A stretch of DNA of 64,000 nt from Kaistia granuli DSM 23481 (lineage in GTDB: Bacteria > Pseudomonadota > Alphaproteobacteria > Rhizobiales > Kaistiaceae): assembly GCF_000380505.1 (NCBI RefSeq), contig NZ_AQYH01000003.1, positions 1 through 64,000 of the forward strand, read 5' to 3'. Shown piece after piece: positions 43,625-52,684 of the stretch; position 1 is the stretch's first letter, and each line of letters starts with the position of its first letter. The notes under the pieces are model-generated. The model was not told where the DNA came from and made no database searches. It saw nothing but the letters and a program-made list of their open reading frames with translations. The position numbers were made by a program, and so were the translations under genes.

Positions 43625-43928
43625 TGTTGAACTCGTTTTCTCGTGCCCCGATCGGGCAGGATTAGCGGCAACAGGACACGGGGTCCCGTCGATCGTGCCG
43701 GTGTGTAACCTGCGCCACAGATTCCGTCAAGCAGAGCTAGAATGGCGGTGTTCTGAATTGCATAACAAATTCAGCATCTTACGAATACGGTATTATTATA
43801 CCAATACGGATTGACCGTTTCCTGCGCGGTTGCTCGGGCGCGACAGGCCTGCCGCGTGGCAAAGGCCGGTGGTCAGGCCGCTCCGGGACTTGCGGGATAG
43901 TGCGCCGCCTGCCAAGCATGGTGCGAGA
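43625..43928. promoter_or_regulatory. Promoter region of rplM-rpsI with two dyads
   Basis: About 300 bases without a gene. The patch 43745-43810 is A/T-rich and holds CTGAATT/AATTCAG with eight-base spacing (43753-43774) and GGTATTATTATACC (43789-43802), the latter flanked by direct copies of AATACGG (43784-43790 and 43803-43809). On the minus strand this places a likely rplM promoter and regulatory site 130-190 bases upstream of the start codon. Confidence 0.5.
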
Positions 43929-44087
43929 ATGGCCCGGCGGAAATCTCCGGTTGCGCGGGTCGGTAAACTGAAAATTGGGGCACGCATTATGTATGAAGTT
44001 TGGAAGCACCCGCTGTTCCGGGTGGCCGTGGTTGTCGTGCTGCTCGTGGCGGCGCTCGCCTTCGCTTTCCTGATCGGAGCCGAGTAG
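43929..44087 (+). CDS. Possible small single-span membrane protein
   Basis: An ATG at 43929 gives 52 residues: a basic N-terminus (MARRKSPVARVGKLKIG), then VWKHPLFR and a strong hydrophobic span VAVVVVLLVAALAFAFLIGAE. An internal ATG at 43989 would give a 32-residue version. The amphipathic layout is that of a small inner-membrane protein with a cytoplasmic N-terminus. No clear ribosome site is seen, and I know no homologue, so existence is uncertain. Confidence 0.42.
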   Translation: MARRKSPVARVGKLKIGARIMYEVWKHPLFRVAVVVVLLVAALAFAFLIGAE

Positions 44088-44281
44088 GGCATTCGGCCGC
44101 AAGCCGACGCCACACTGGCGGAGCCCCTTGATCAGACTGCTCTGCCGCGCCGATTTCTGTCGTTCTGGACCGAAGGGTCTGGCGTCCGAAGCGCGGCTGG
44201 CAGTGGATCGGGGAGACGGGCCCCTGTACCCGGGCGGACGATCCGCTATGCTGCCGGCCGGATTGTGACGGGGAAGACAAG

Positions 44282-44731
44282 ATGACGAATACAGGCCTCG
44301 CACCAAGGCTCAGCATCGTGACGCTTGGTGTCGCCAACGTACCGAAAGCCCGCGCATTCTATGAGGCGCTCGGCTGGCAGGCATCTTCGGCCAGCCAGGA
44401 GGCGATCACGTTTTTCCAGCTCTCCGGTGTGGTTCTGGCGCTTTTCCAGCGCAATGCCCTTGCCGATGACGCCAATGTGGCGCCGGCCGGGGACGGCTTC
44501 CGGGCGGTGACGCTTGCGCATAATGTACAAAGCGAGGCGGAGGTCGATGCGGCTCTCGCCCATGCCGTCAATTGCGGCGCCCGTCTGGTGAAGGAGGCGA
44601 CCAAGGTGTTTTGGGGCGGCTATTCCGGCTATTTCGCCGATCCGGATGGCCATCTCTGGGAAGTGGCCTACAATCCGTTCCTGCCGTTTGACGAGGCGGG
44701 GCGGCCCGTTCTTCCGGGACCGCAATCATGA
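44282..44731 (+). CDS. VOC (glyoxalase/bleomycin-resistance fold) protein
   Basis: A 149-residue vicinal-oxygen-chelate protein: VTLGVANVPKARAFYEALGW, TFFQLSGVVLALF and GYFADPDGHLWEVAYNP, with a probable metal glutamate in LWEVAYN. This group includes many enzymes of unknown substrate. Its stop overlaps the start of the SH3-domain protein gene (44728) by four bases. Confidence 0.88.
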   Translation: MTNTGLAPRLSIVTLGVANVPKARAFYEALGWQASSASQEAITFFQLSGVVLALFQRNALADDANVAPAGDGFRAVTLAHNVQSEAEVDAALAHAVNCGARLVKEATKVFWGGYSGYFADPDGHLWEVAYNPFLPFDEAGRPVLPGPQS

Positions 44732-45537
44732 AGAAACTCCTTCTTGCTTCCGTCGCCTGCGCGGCGACGCTCTTCTTGGCATCGGGTGCGTTCGCGGCCG
44801 AGGAGCCGCAGCCGAAGCCTTACGAGGCCATCACGGTCACCTATGACAATGCGGGAACCGATGATCCGGAGCTGACGGCCCTGATCGCAACTCTCAAGAA
44901 GGCGATCGCGGTCGCCGACATCGGAACGCTCAAGGCCAGCGCCGCGCCAGAGGTCAAGATCTATTCGCCGATGATCGGCTTCCCGGACGCGACACCGCCC
45001 GACGCCTTGTCGGACCCGGAGAAGCGCCCCGGCGAGGAGCGGCTGGATACGGCCGCCGCCCTGACCTCCACCGGCGATGTCGACTACAGCCGCGAAGACC
45101 TCGACGGCCTCGTCGTCGATTTGTTCGGCAATGCGCTGGACCAGGGCACTGTGGGCCATTCGAAGATTGCCAGGGGCGAGATCTGCTCGCCGGCCGAGCC
45201 GATCTTCGATCGGGACAAGGCGCTTGCCATTGCGGACGCCGCCGGCGTGCCCGCCGGCAATCTCTGGATCCTGTCCGAGGACACCGAGTTCCGCGAGAAG
45301 CCGGCCGAGTCCGCGCCGGTTCTGACCACGTTGAAGGAGGGGACGATCGTTCCCTTCCTGGAGGGCTCGGTCGAAGGCGAGGACGGCGATGCCGACTGGT
45401 ATTCGGTCGCTCTGCCGTCGGGCAAGACCGGCTATGCCGCGAACGACATCTCGCGCGGCTTTCAGGCGACCAGCGTCTGCTACGGCAAGGTCGACGGCAA
45501 ATGGGCCGTTACCGCTGTCATCGTTCCGGGGCTCTGA
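44728..45537 (+). CDS. Exported SH3-domain protein of unknown function
   Basis: A 269-residue protein with a signal peptide (LLLASVACAATLFLASGAFA). Residues 25-180 form an unrecognised domain with many acidic residues; the C-terminal 90 residues look like a bacterial SH3 domain (FREKPAESAPVLTTLKEGTIVPFLE, WYSVALPSGKTGYA), which typically binds peptidoglycan. It overlaps the VOC gene by four bases and is followed after four bases by the CoA-binding protein gene, so three genes are likely one transcript. Confidence 0.78.
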   Translation: MKKLLLASVACAATLFLASGAFAAEEPQPKPYEAITVTYDNAGTDDPELTALIATLKKAIAVADIGTLKASAAPEVKIYSPMIGFPDATPPDALSDPEKRPGEERLDTAAALTSTGDVDYSREDLDGLVVDLFGNALDQGTVGHSKIARGEICSPAEPIFDRDKALAIADAAGVPAGNLWILSEDTEFREKPAESAPVLTTLKEGTIVPFLEGSVEGEDGDADWYSVALPSGKTGYAANDISRGFQATSVCYGKVDGKWAVTAVIVPGL

Positions 45538-45541
45538 CGGC

Positions 45542-45970
45542 ATGAACCACGATCGCTACGACGACAGCTATCTTCGCCAGATCCTGACGGAGACGCGGAC
45601 CATCGCGGTGATCGGTGCCAGCCCCAATCCGGCGCGGCCGAGCCACGGTGTGCTTGGCTATCTGACGGCGTCGGGATACGAGACCTATCCGATCAATCCG
45701 GGCATTGCCGGCCGTGAACTGTTCGGCCGCACGGTCTACGCCCGGCTCGCCGACGTGCCGGTTCCCATCGATATGGTCGACGTATTCCGCAATTCCGGCG
45801 CGATCGCGGGCGTCGTCGACGAGATCCTGGCGCTGCCGATCCTGCCCAAGGTGATGTGGCTGCAACTCGACATCCGCAACGATGCCGAGGCGGCGCGGCT
45901 GGAGGCGCGCGGGGTTCGCGTTGTCATGGACCGTTGCCCGGCCATCGAGCGGCCACGGCTCCTTGGTTGA
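45542..45970 (+). CDS. CoA-binding domain protein (YccU-like)
   Basis: A 142-residue single-domain protein of the CoA-binding (succinyl-CoA synthetase alpha-like Rossmann) family. It has TIAVIGASPNPARPSHGV, YPINPG, DMVDVFRN, VMWLQLDIRND and the ending VVMDRCPAIERPRL, as in E. coli YccU. The role is unknown. It closes the short cluster starting at 44282. Confidence 0.92.
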   Translation: MNHDRYDDSYLRQILTETRTIAVIGASPNPARPSHGVLGYLTASGYETYPINPGIAGRELFGRTVYARLADVPVPIDMVDVFRNSGAIAGVVDEILALPILPKVMWLQLDIRNDAEAARLEARGVRVVMDRCPAIERPRLLG

Positions 45971-46023
45971 GCGGCCCCTGAGCTGCAATTCGCGGCTGTT
46001 GCGGCCGGATGAGAAATGAATGC

Positions 46024-46071
46024 TCGCCAAGGCGGGATGTTGGCGAAACGATTGCTGCCGCGCGACGCGGC
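46024..46071 (+). promoter_or_regulatory. Structured leader ahead of metY
   Basis: Two hairpins lie in the 160-base leader: TCGCCAA/TTGGCGA with nine-base loop (46024-46046) and GCCGCG/CGCGGC with three-base loop (46057-46071). Methionine genes of this group often have SAM-sensing leaders, but I do not see the SAM-II consensus here. Function unproven. Confidence 0.35.
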
Positions 46072-46130
46072 GTCAGGCTATCGATGGATGGCCAAAAGAT
46101 AATCCAACAATGACGATGGAGGAGACTCGA

Positions 46131-47417
46131 ATGTCCGAAGACAGGCTGCCCGGTTTCGCAACGCTCGCCGTTCATGCCGGCGCGCAACCCGATCCGACCA
46201 CGGGCGCGCGCATCACGCCGATCTATCAGACGAGTTCCTTCGTCTTCGAGAATGTCGACCATGCCGCGTCGCTGTTCGGTCTGCAGGCCTTCGGCAACAT
46301 CTATACCCGCATCACCAATCCGACCACGGCCGTGCTCGAAGAGCGCGTCGCCGCCCTCGAGGGAGGCACCGCCGCGCTCGCCGTTGCCTCCGGCCACGCC
46401 GCGCAGCTGCTGGTCTTCCACACGCTGCTGCAGCCCGGCGATGAGTTCATTGCCTCCAGCAAGCTCTATGGCGGCTCGATCAACCAGTTCAACCATTCGT
46501 TCAAGAGCTTCGGCTGGAACGTCGTCTGGGCCGATCCCGACGATATCGGCTCGTTCGAGCGCGCCATCACGCCAAAGACCAAGGCGATCTTCATCGAATC
46601 GATCGCCAATCCGGGCGGCATCATCGTCGACATCGCCGCCATCGCCGCGGTGGCGAAGCGCGCCGGCGTGCCGCTGATCGTCGATAACACGCTCGCGACG
46701 CCGTATCTCTGCAAGCCGTTCGACCATGGCGCGGACATCGTCGTGCATTCGCTGACCAAGTTCCTCGGCGGCCACGGCAATTCGATGGGCGGTGTCATCG
46801 TCGACGGCGGCCGCTTCAACTGGACCCGCGAGGCGCGCTATCCGAAGCTGTCGCAGCCGTTGCCGGAGTATAACGGCGTCGTTCTCGCCGAGACCTTCGG
46901 CAATTTCGCCTTCGCCATCGCCTGCCGTGTGCTCGGCCTGCGCGATCTCGGACCGGCGATCTCGCCGCAGAACTCGTTCCTGATCCTGACCGGCATCGAG
47001 ACGCTGCCGCTGCGCATGCAGAAGCATTCGGACAATGCCCGCGCCGTGGCCGAATATCTCATCGACCATCCGGCCGTCGACTGGGTCAGCTATGCCGGCC
47101 TGCCGGGCGATCGCTACCACAATCTCGCCCGCCGCTACGTGCCCAAGGGCGCCGGCGCGGTGCTGACCTTCGGCCTGAAGGGCGGCTATGATGCCGGCGT
47201 CAAGGTCGTCTCGTCGGTCAAGCTGTTCTCGCATCTCGCCAATATCGGCGACACGCGCTCGCTGATCATCCACCCGGCCTCGACGACGCACCGCCAGCTG
47301 AACGACGAGCAGAAGATCAAGGCCGGCGCCGGTCCGGACGTCGTCCGCCTGTCGGTCGGCATCGAGGACAAGGAAGACATCATCGCCGATCTCGAGCAGG
47401 CGCTCGCCGGCATCTGA
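46131..47417 (+). CDS. metY: O-acetylhomoserine aminocarboxypropyltransferase (MetY)
   Basis: A 428-residue PLP enzyme of the Cys/Met metabolism family. The PLP lysine is in VHSLTKFLGGHGNS and the phosphate site in YTRITNPTT; the length of about 425 and the SGHAAQL and KLFSHLANIGD segments point to O-acetylhomoserine sulfhydrylase (MetY), which makes homocysteine directly from sulfide. The ATG at 46131 has GGAGGAG seven bases upstream; earlier ATGs are not supported. Homoserine dehydrogenase of the same pathway lies at 51344. Confidence 0.94.
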   Translation: MSEDRLPGFATLAVHAGAQPDPTTGARITPIYQTSSFVFENVDHAASLFGLQAFGNIYTRITNPTTAVLEERVAALEGGTAALAVASGHAAQLLVFHTLLQPGDEFIASSKLYGGSINQFNHSFKSFGWNVVWADPDDIGSFERAITPKTKAIFIESIANPGGIIVDIAAIAAVAKRAGVPLIVDNTLATPYLCKPFDHGADIVVHSLTKFLGGHGNSMGGVIVDGGRFNWTREARYPKLSQPLPEYNGVVLAETFGNFAFAIACRVLGLRDLGPAISPQNSFLILTGIETLPLRMQKHSDNARAVAEYLIDHPAVDWVSYAGLPGDRYHNLARRYVPKGAGAVLTFGLKGGYDAGVKVVSSVKLFSHLANIGDTRSLIIHPASTTHRQLNDEQKIKAGAGPDVVRLSVGIEDKEDIIADLEQALAGI

Positions 47418-47447
47418 TCCGGGTCCGTCTTTAAGGCCTTAGCAAAA

Positions 47448-47472
47448 CCCTCTCCCGCAAGCGGGAGAGGGA
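47448..47472. repeat. Palindromic intergenic repeat / terminator after metY
   Basis: CCTCTCCCGC and GCGGGAGAGG form a long perfect palindrome 30 bases past the metY stop. The sequence is of a kind dispersed in Hyphomicrobiales genomes, and a degenerate relative lies at 47592-47630. It may terminate metY transcription. Confidence 0.6.
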
Positions 47473-47591
47473 GTTCTGCGGATTGGTCGGTCCTTTGGGC
47501 CTTTCTCGATTCAGTCCTCTGAGCCTGACGCGGTCTTGATGGCGTTGCCGGAAATGACGCATCCGTTCTGACGGACGCAGGCTGAAAGCCC

Positions 47592-47630
47592 TCGACCGCT
47601 TGCGGGCGAGGGTTGGGTGGGGGCTCTTCC
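47592..47630. repeat. Degenerate copy of the palindromic repeat
   Basis: CCCTCG..CCGCTTGCGGG..CGAGGG followed by TTGGGTGGGGGC matches the usual longer form of the element at 47448-47472, with imperfect pairing. It sits in the 227-base gap between metY and phaC, directly downstream of phaC. Confidence 0.5.
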
Positions 47631-47644
47631 TTCGCCGGCGATGG

Positions 47645-49477
47645 CTACGACGTGACCTTCACATAGCTTCCCGGTGCGTCCTCGATCGGCTTGATCTTGC
47701 GGCCGCCTACGACGCGCGCCTTCACGCGGCGGTCGTCCTGCGCCGTGATCCAGGCCTGCCAATGCGGCCACCAGGAGCCAGGGTGCTCCTCGGCCTTGGC
47801 GACCCAGGCATCCAGGCCGTCGCCCTGCGGGGCAGGGCCTGTCCAGTACTGGTATTTTCCACGCGAAGGCGGGTTGATCACGCCGGCGATATGGCCGGAT
47901 CCCGCCAGCACGAACGTCACCGGACCGCCGAAGAAGGACGAGCCGTAGAATACCGAGCGCGGCGGCGCGATGTGGTCGTCGCGGGTGGCCAGATTGTAGA
48001 TCGGGATCGTGATGTCGCCGAGCGACAGCGCTTTGCCGTCGACCGACAGCTCACCCTCGGCCAGCTTGTTGTCGAGATAGCAGTTGCGCAAATAGAAGGA
48101 ATGGTTCGCGGCCGGCATCCGCGTCGCGTCCGAGTTCCAGTAGAGCAGGTCGAACGGGATCGGTTCCTTGCCGCGGAAATAATTGTTCACGACATAGGAC
48201 CAGATCAGTTCGTTCGAGCGCAGCATATTGAAGGAGGCGGTCATGTTCTTCCCCTCCAGATAGCCGCGCACGCTCATCTTCTTCTCGACGGCCTCGATCT
48301 GCTCCTCGTCGATGAACACCTTCAGATCGCCGGCATGGGTGAAGTCGACCTGGGTGGCGAACAGCGTCGTCGAGGCGATCCGGGTGTCGCCGACATTGGC
48401 CATGTAGGCGAGGGTGTAGGAGAGCAGGGTGCCGCCGACGCAATAGCCGATCGCGTTGATCTCGTCCTCGCCTGTGATGGTCTCGATCGTATCGAGCGAT
48501 TCGAGGATGCCCTCTTTCATGTAGTGCTCGAAGCTCTTGTCCGCCTGCGCCTCGCCCGGATTGATCCAGGAGATCACGAAGACGGTGTGCCCTTGCTCCA
48601 CCGCCCATTTGACGAAGGATTTTTCCGGGTTGAGGTCGAGGATGTAGAACTTGTTGATCCAGGGCGGGACGATCAGCAGCGGGCGCTTGAGGACATCCTT
48701 GGTCGAAGCCTTGTACTGGATCAGCTGGCAGACATCGTTCTGCAGGACCACCTTGCCGGGCGACAGCGCCAGGTTCTTGCCGATGGCGAAATGCGACGTG
48801 TCGGACTGGCGAATCCGTAATTCGCCGTCGCCGGCCGCGATGTCCTCGGCCAGCATGTCCATGCCGCGGACGAGGTTCTCGGCGCTCGAATCGAGCGTGT
48901 CGCGCAGGATCTCTGGGTTTGTGAACAGGAAGTTGGACGGCGCCACCGCGTTGGCGATCTGGCGGACGTAGAAGCCGGCCTTCAGGCGGATATGCGGGTC
49001 GAGATCGACGGCGCCCTCGACCATCTCCTCGGCCCAGCGCGCCGTGATCAGGTAGAACTGCTTCAGGAAATCGAAGAACTGATTCTCCGACCATTGCGGG
49101 TCCTTGAAGCGCTTGTCGCGCGGGTCTGCTTCGATCACCGGCGCCACGGCGAGGCCGGACATTCGCTGCATCATGCTCGTCCAGAGCGCGAAATATTTGG
49201 CGTAAAGCTTTGATTGCGCTTGGATACTTCGGCCCGGCTCTGCCGTCCAATATTCGACGATCTTGGCCAGGGTGCGGATGATCTCGGCGATCTCGTCGGT
49301 GGTGTCCGGCGACAGCCGTCCATCCTCGCGCGACTTCAGGAACGCATTGGCGGCCCGCGTCATCCCCTCGATCATGCGGGCGATGTTCTGGGCGAATTTC
49401 TCGGGATCTTTGACGACGAGGCTGATCGGGGTGCCGTTGGCGGTGTCCTTGTCCTTGCCGGTTTTGTCGTTGGCCAT
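47645..49477 (-). CDS. phaC: Class I poly(3-hydroxyalkanoate) polymerase PhaC
   Basis: A 610-residue class I PHA synthase. The lipase-like box GYCVGG places the nucleophile cysteine at about 346; the catalytic aspartate is in LATRDDHIAPP and histidine in GSGHIAGVINPP. It polymerises hydroxyacyl-CoA into storage polyester on granules. The ATG at 49477 follows GGGGAAGCG; an upstream in-frame segment adds 39 non-homologous residues. phaA, phaB and phaR are not adjacent. Confidence 0.97.
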   Translation of the reverse strand: MANDKTGKDKDTANGTPISLVVKDPEKFAQNIARMIEGMTRAANAFLKSREDGRLSPDTTDEIAEIIRTLAKIVEYWTAEPGRSIQAQSKLYAKYFALWTSMMQRMSGLAVAPVIEADPRDKRFKDPQWSENQFFDFLKQFYLITARWAEEMVEGAVDLDPHIRLKAGFYVRQIANAVAPSNFLFTNPEILRDTLDSSAENLVRGMDMLAEDIAAGDGELRIRQSDTSHFAIGKNLALSPGKVVLQNDVCQLIQYKASTKDVLKRPLLIVPPWINKFYILDLNPEKSFVKWAVEQGHTVFVISWINPGEAQADKSFEHYMKEGILESLDTIETITGEDEINAIGYCVGGTLLSYTLAYMANVGDTRIASTTLFATQVDFTHAGDLKVFIDEEQIEAVEKKMSVRGYLEGKNMTASFNMLRSNELIWSYVVNNYFRGKEPIPFDLLYWNSDATRMPAANHSFYLRNCYLDNKLAEGELSVDGKALSLGDITIPIYNLATRDDHIAPPRSVFYGSSFFGGPVTFVLAGSGHIAGVINPPSRGKYQYWTGPAPQGDGLDAWVAKAEEHPGSWWPHWQAWITAQDDRRVKARVVGGRKIKPIEDAPGSYVKVTS

Positions 49478-49606
49478 CGCTTCCCCGAACGCATTATGTG
49501 GTCGGCTAGGCGGCACTGCTTTCCCCGACGCGCAGAGTGTAATAGTTTCGCGCGCAGAGCGATACGATGCGCTCGTCGTCAGCGCGCTTACCATGATGAG
49601 TTCACT

Positions 49607-50011
49607 ATGAATCCGACCGGACCCAAGCGGTGTCGCCCCGCGTCGCTCGTTTTGATGCTGGCGCTGTCTGTCTCGCTGGCGGCGTGCTCGCAGCAGCTTT
49701 CCAAGACCTTCGACACGACGCCCGACCCGGAACTCGATCGTCCCGGCGAATTCCCGAACATCAACGTTGCCGGCGGCCAGCCGCCGGGCAAGCTGATGAC
49801 GGCGGATGAGCTGACCAGCACGACCGCCGGGCTGAAGTCAAAAGCCAGTGCCAACGATCCGCGCACGGCCGACGCAGCGCGCAAGGCGAGCGATGCGTCG
49901 AATGCCGCGCTCGAGAAGACGGCGGCGACGCACGCCAAGAAGACCTTGTCCGAGATTCAGGACCGATGCGGGGAGCCTGGCGCCGCCGACGCCACGAAAT
50001 GCCCGCAATAA
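49607..50011 (+). CDS. Small lipoprotein of unknown function
   Basis: A 134-residue protein with a hydrophobic leader (SLVLMLALSVSLAAC) ending in a lipobox, LAAC. The mature part is hydrophilic, rich in alanine, lysine and threonine, with two cysteines near the end (DRCGEP, TKCPQ). It begins 130 bases from phaC in divergent orientation and precedes the aminotransferase gene. No family recognised. Confidence 0.7.
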   Translation: MNPTGPKRCRPASLVLMLALSVSLAACSQQLSKTFDTTPDPELDRPGEFPNINVAGGQPPGKLMTADELTSTTAGLKSKASANDPRTADAARKASDASNAALEKTAATHAKKTLSEIQDRCGEPGAADATKCPQ

Positions 50012-50098
50012 GGGTGCTTCCATAGATTGCGGTTCGGTGTAGAACCGCCCTGCGCCAGGTGAGGCGCATCACTATCCAGGAAAGATGGATTCGGAGCG

Positions 50099-51319
50099 AT
50101 GAGCGAGTTCCACAGCGTGCGGCGTCTGCCGCAATACGTCTTTGAGCAGGTCAACCGGCTTAAGGCGAGCGCTCGAGCCGCGGGCGCCGACATCATCGAT
50201 CTTGGCATGGGCAATCCTGACCTGCCGACCCCGGCGCATATCGTGCAGAAGCTGGCCGAAACGGCAGGCCGTCCCGACGTGCACGGCTATTCGGCCTCGC
50301 GCGGCATCAATGGGCTGCGCAAGGCGCAGGCCGCCTATTACGACCGCCGTTTCGGCGTGAAGCTCGATCCCAACACGCAGATCGTCGCGACGATTGGCTC
50401 CAAGGAAGGCTTCGCCAACATGGCGCAGGCCATCACGGCGCCGGGCGACGTGATTCTGGTGCCCAATCCGAGCTATCCGATCCACGCCTTCGGCTTCCTG
50501 ATGGCGGGCGGCGTGATCCGCTCGGTGCCGGTCGAGCCGGGGCCTGAGTTCTTCCACGCGATGGAGCGCGCGGTGATCCATTCGATCCCGAAGCCGCTCG
50601 CCGTGGTGCTGTGCTATCCGTCGAACCCGACCGCGCATGTCGCCGACCTCGATTTCTATCGCGATGTCGTCGCCTTCGCCCGCAAGCACGAGCTCTTCGT
50701 GCTGTCGGATCTCGCCTATTCGGAGATCTATTTCGACGACGTCCCGCCGCCTTCGGTGCTGCAGGTGCCGGGTGCCATCGATGTCTGCGTCGAATTCACC
50801 TCGATGTCGAAGACCTATTCGATGGCGGGCTGGCGCATGGGCTTCGCCGTCGGCAACGAGCGGCTGATCGCGGCGCTGTCCCGCGTGAAATCCTATCTCG
50901 ACTACGGCGCCTACACGCCGATCCAGGTTGCGGCGACCACCGCCCTGAACGGTCCGCAGGACTGCATCGAGGAGATGCGCCAGATCTACAAGCATCGCCG
51001 CGACGTGCTTGTGGACAGCTTCAGCCGCGCCGGCTGGGACATTCCGGCGCCGCGCGCCAGCATGTTCGCCTGGGTGCCGATTCCCGACGCCTTCAAGGCG
51101 ATGGGTAGCCTCGAATTCTCCAAGCTTCTCATCGAGAAGGCGGACGTCGCGGTCGCTCCCGGCGTCGGCTTCGGCGAGCATGGCGACGAATATGTCCGCA
51201 TCGCGCTCGTGGAGAACGAGCAGCGGATTCGGCAGGCTGCGCGCAACATCCGCCGCTTCCTTGAAACGGCGGACAAAACGTTGCACAACGTCGTCCCAAT
51301 CAGCAGCGCCCGGCGCTAG
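50099..51319 (+). CDS. Class I/II aminotransferase, AlaC-like
   Basis: A 406-residue fold-type I PLP enzyme: IIDLGMGNPDLPTP, YSASRGINGLR, the asparagine of CYPSNPTAHV, the aspartate and tyrosine of LSDLAYSEI, the PLP lysine in TSMSKTYSMAGWRMG, and the late RIALVENEQRI arginine. It resembles the alanine aminotransferase AlaC group; in this gene order it is often annotated as an aspartate-pathway aminotransferase. It precedes hom by 24 bases and probably shares its transcript. Confidence 0.92.
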   Translation: MSEFHSVRRLPQYVFEQVNRLKASARAAGADIIDLGMGNPDLPTPAHIVQKLAETAGRPDVHGYSASRGINGLRKAQAAYYDRRFGVKLDPNTQIVATIGSKEGFANMAQAITAPGDVILVPNPSYPIHAFGFLMAGGVIRSVPVEPGPEFFHAMERAVIHSIPKPLAVVLCYPSNPTAHVADLDFYRDVVAFARKHELFVLSDLAYSEIYFDDVPPPSVLQVPGAIDVCVEFTSMSKTYSMAGWRMGFAVGNERLIAALSRVKSYLDYGAYTPIQVAATTALNGPQDCIEEMRQIYKHRRDVLVDSFSRAGWDIPAPRASMFAWVPIPDAFKAMGSLEFSKLLIEKADVAVAPGVGFGEHGDEYVRIALVENEQRIRQAARNIRRFLETADKTLHNVVPISSARR

Positions 51320-51343
51320 GCCGGGCCCCTCTGGGGCGAATTT

Positions 51344-52669
51344 ATGAACAATGCACTACGCTTGGGCGTCGCCGGTCTCGGCACGGTTGGCGCGTCCCTG
51401 CTGCGCTTGACGCAGCGCCATGCCTCCGAACTGGCTTTGCGCTGCGGGCGGCCTGTCATCGTCACCGCTGTCTCGGCCCGCGATCGCAATCGTGATCGCG
51501 GCGTCGATCTGGCTTCCGTGACCTGGTTCGACGATCCGGTCGCGCTGGCGAATTCTCCCGAGATCGATGTCTTCGTCGAGCTGATGGGTGGAGCCGACGG
51601 CGCGGCCGCCGATTCGGTTCGCGCCGCCCTCGACGCCGGCAAGCACGTCGTCACGGCCAACAAGGCGCTGCTCGCCAAGCACGGAACCGAGCTCGCGCGC
51701 CGCGCCGAGGAGAAGGGCGTCTCGCTCAACTTCGAGGCCGCTGCCGCCGGTGGCATCCCGATCATCAAGACGCTGCGTGAGTCGCTCGCCGGCAACACGG
51801 TCGGCCGCGTCTATGGCATCCTGAACGGCACCTGCAATTACATCCTGACGCGCATGGAGCGCGAGGGGATCGCCTTCGATGCCTGCCTCGCCGCGGCGCA
51901 GCAGCTCGGCTATGCCGAGGCCGATCCGACCTTCGACGTCGATGGTTTCGACACCGCGCACAAGCTATCGCTTCTGACCGCGATCGCCTTCGGCACCGAG
52001 ATCAACGCCGATGCCATCTATGTCGAGGGCATCCGCTCGATCACCACGGCCGATATCGAAGCCGCGGACGAGCTGGGCTACCGGATCAAGCTGCTTGGCG
52101 TCGCCACCCGCACCGAAAGCGGCATCGAGCAGCGCGTTCACCCGACCATGGTGCCGAAATCCTCGCCGATCGCGCGCGTCGACGGTGTCACCAACGCCGT
52201 CGCCGTCGAAGCTGATTTTGTCGGCAGGCTCGTGCTCGCCGGTCCGGGCGCTGGCGGTGACGCCACGGCCTCGGCCGTGATGAGCGATATCGCCGATCTG
52301 GCGCGTGGCGATGTGGTCGGCACCTTCGGTCGTCCGGCGCATCTCCTGAAGCCGTACCAGCAGGCCGGCATGCGGGCGCATGAGGGCGGCTACTACATCC
52401 GGCTGTCAGTCTATGATCGCCCCGGTGCTTTCGCTTCCATCGCCAAGCGTATGGCAGAAAACAACATTTCGCTGGAATCGATCGTCCAGCGTCGTCGTGC
52501 GCCGAAGGCGGATGCCCCCGAGCATCCCCGTCCGCTCGAGCCGCAGCCGGTCATGCTCATCACCTATGACACGACTGAGGCTCAGGTGAAGGAAGCGCTC
52601 GAGCTGATTACGGCGGATGGTCATATTGCGGAGCGCCCGCAGATGATACGAATTGAACAACTGGCCTGA
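51344..52669 (+). CDS. hom: Homoserine dehydrogenase with ACT domain
   Basis: A 441-residue homoserine dehydrogenase: GLGTVGASLL (NAD loop), ANKALLAKHGTELA, GGIPIIKTLRESLAGN, ILNGTCNYILTRM and EADPTFDVDGFDTAHK carry the catalytic residues; an ACT domain (YIRLSVYDRPGAFASIAKRMAE) lies at the C-terminus and allows feedback control, normally by threonine. It makes homoserine for methionine and threonine synthesis, matching metY at 46131. Confidence 0.97.
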   Translation: MNNALRLGVAGLGTVGASLLRLTQRHASELALRCGRPVIVTAVSARDRNRDRGVDLASVTWFDDPVALANSPEIDVFVELMGGADGAAADSVRAALDAGKHVVTANKALLAKHGTELARRAEEKGVSLNFEAAAAGGIPIIKTLRESLAGNTVGRVYGILNGTCNYILTRMEREGIAFDACLAAAQQLGYAEADPTFDVDGFDTAHKLSLLTAIAFGTEINADAIYVEGIRSITTADIEAADELGYRIKLLGVATRTESGIEQRVHPTMVPKSSPIARVDGVTNAVAVEADFVGRLVLAGPGAGGDATASAVMSDIADLARGDVVGTFGRPAHLLKPYQQAGMRAHEGGYYIRLSVYDRPGAFASIAKRMAENNISLESIVQRRRAPKADAPEHPRPLEPQPVMLITYDTTEAQVKEALELITADGHIAERPQMIRIEQLA

Positions 52670-52684
52670 AAGCGGAGCACCACA

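Noticed and set aside
45971-46130. SAM-II riboswitch ahead of metY
   Set aside because: The expected consensus pseudoknot sequence is not seen, so only a generic structured leader is reported.
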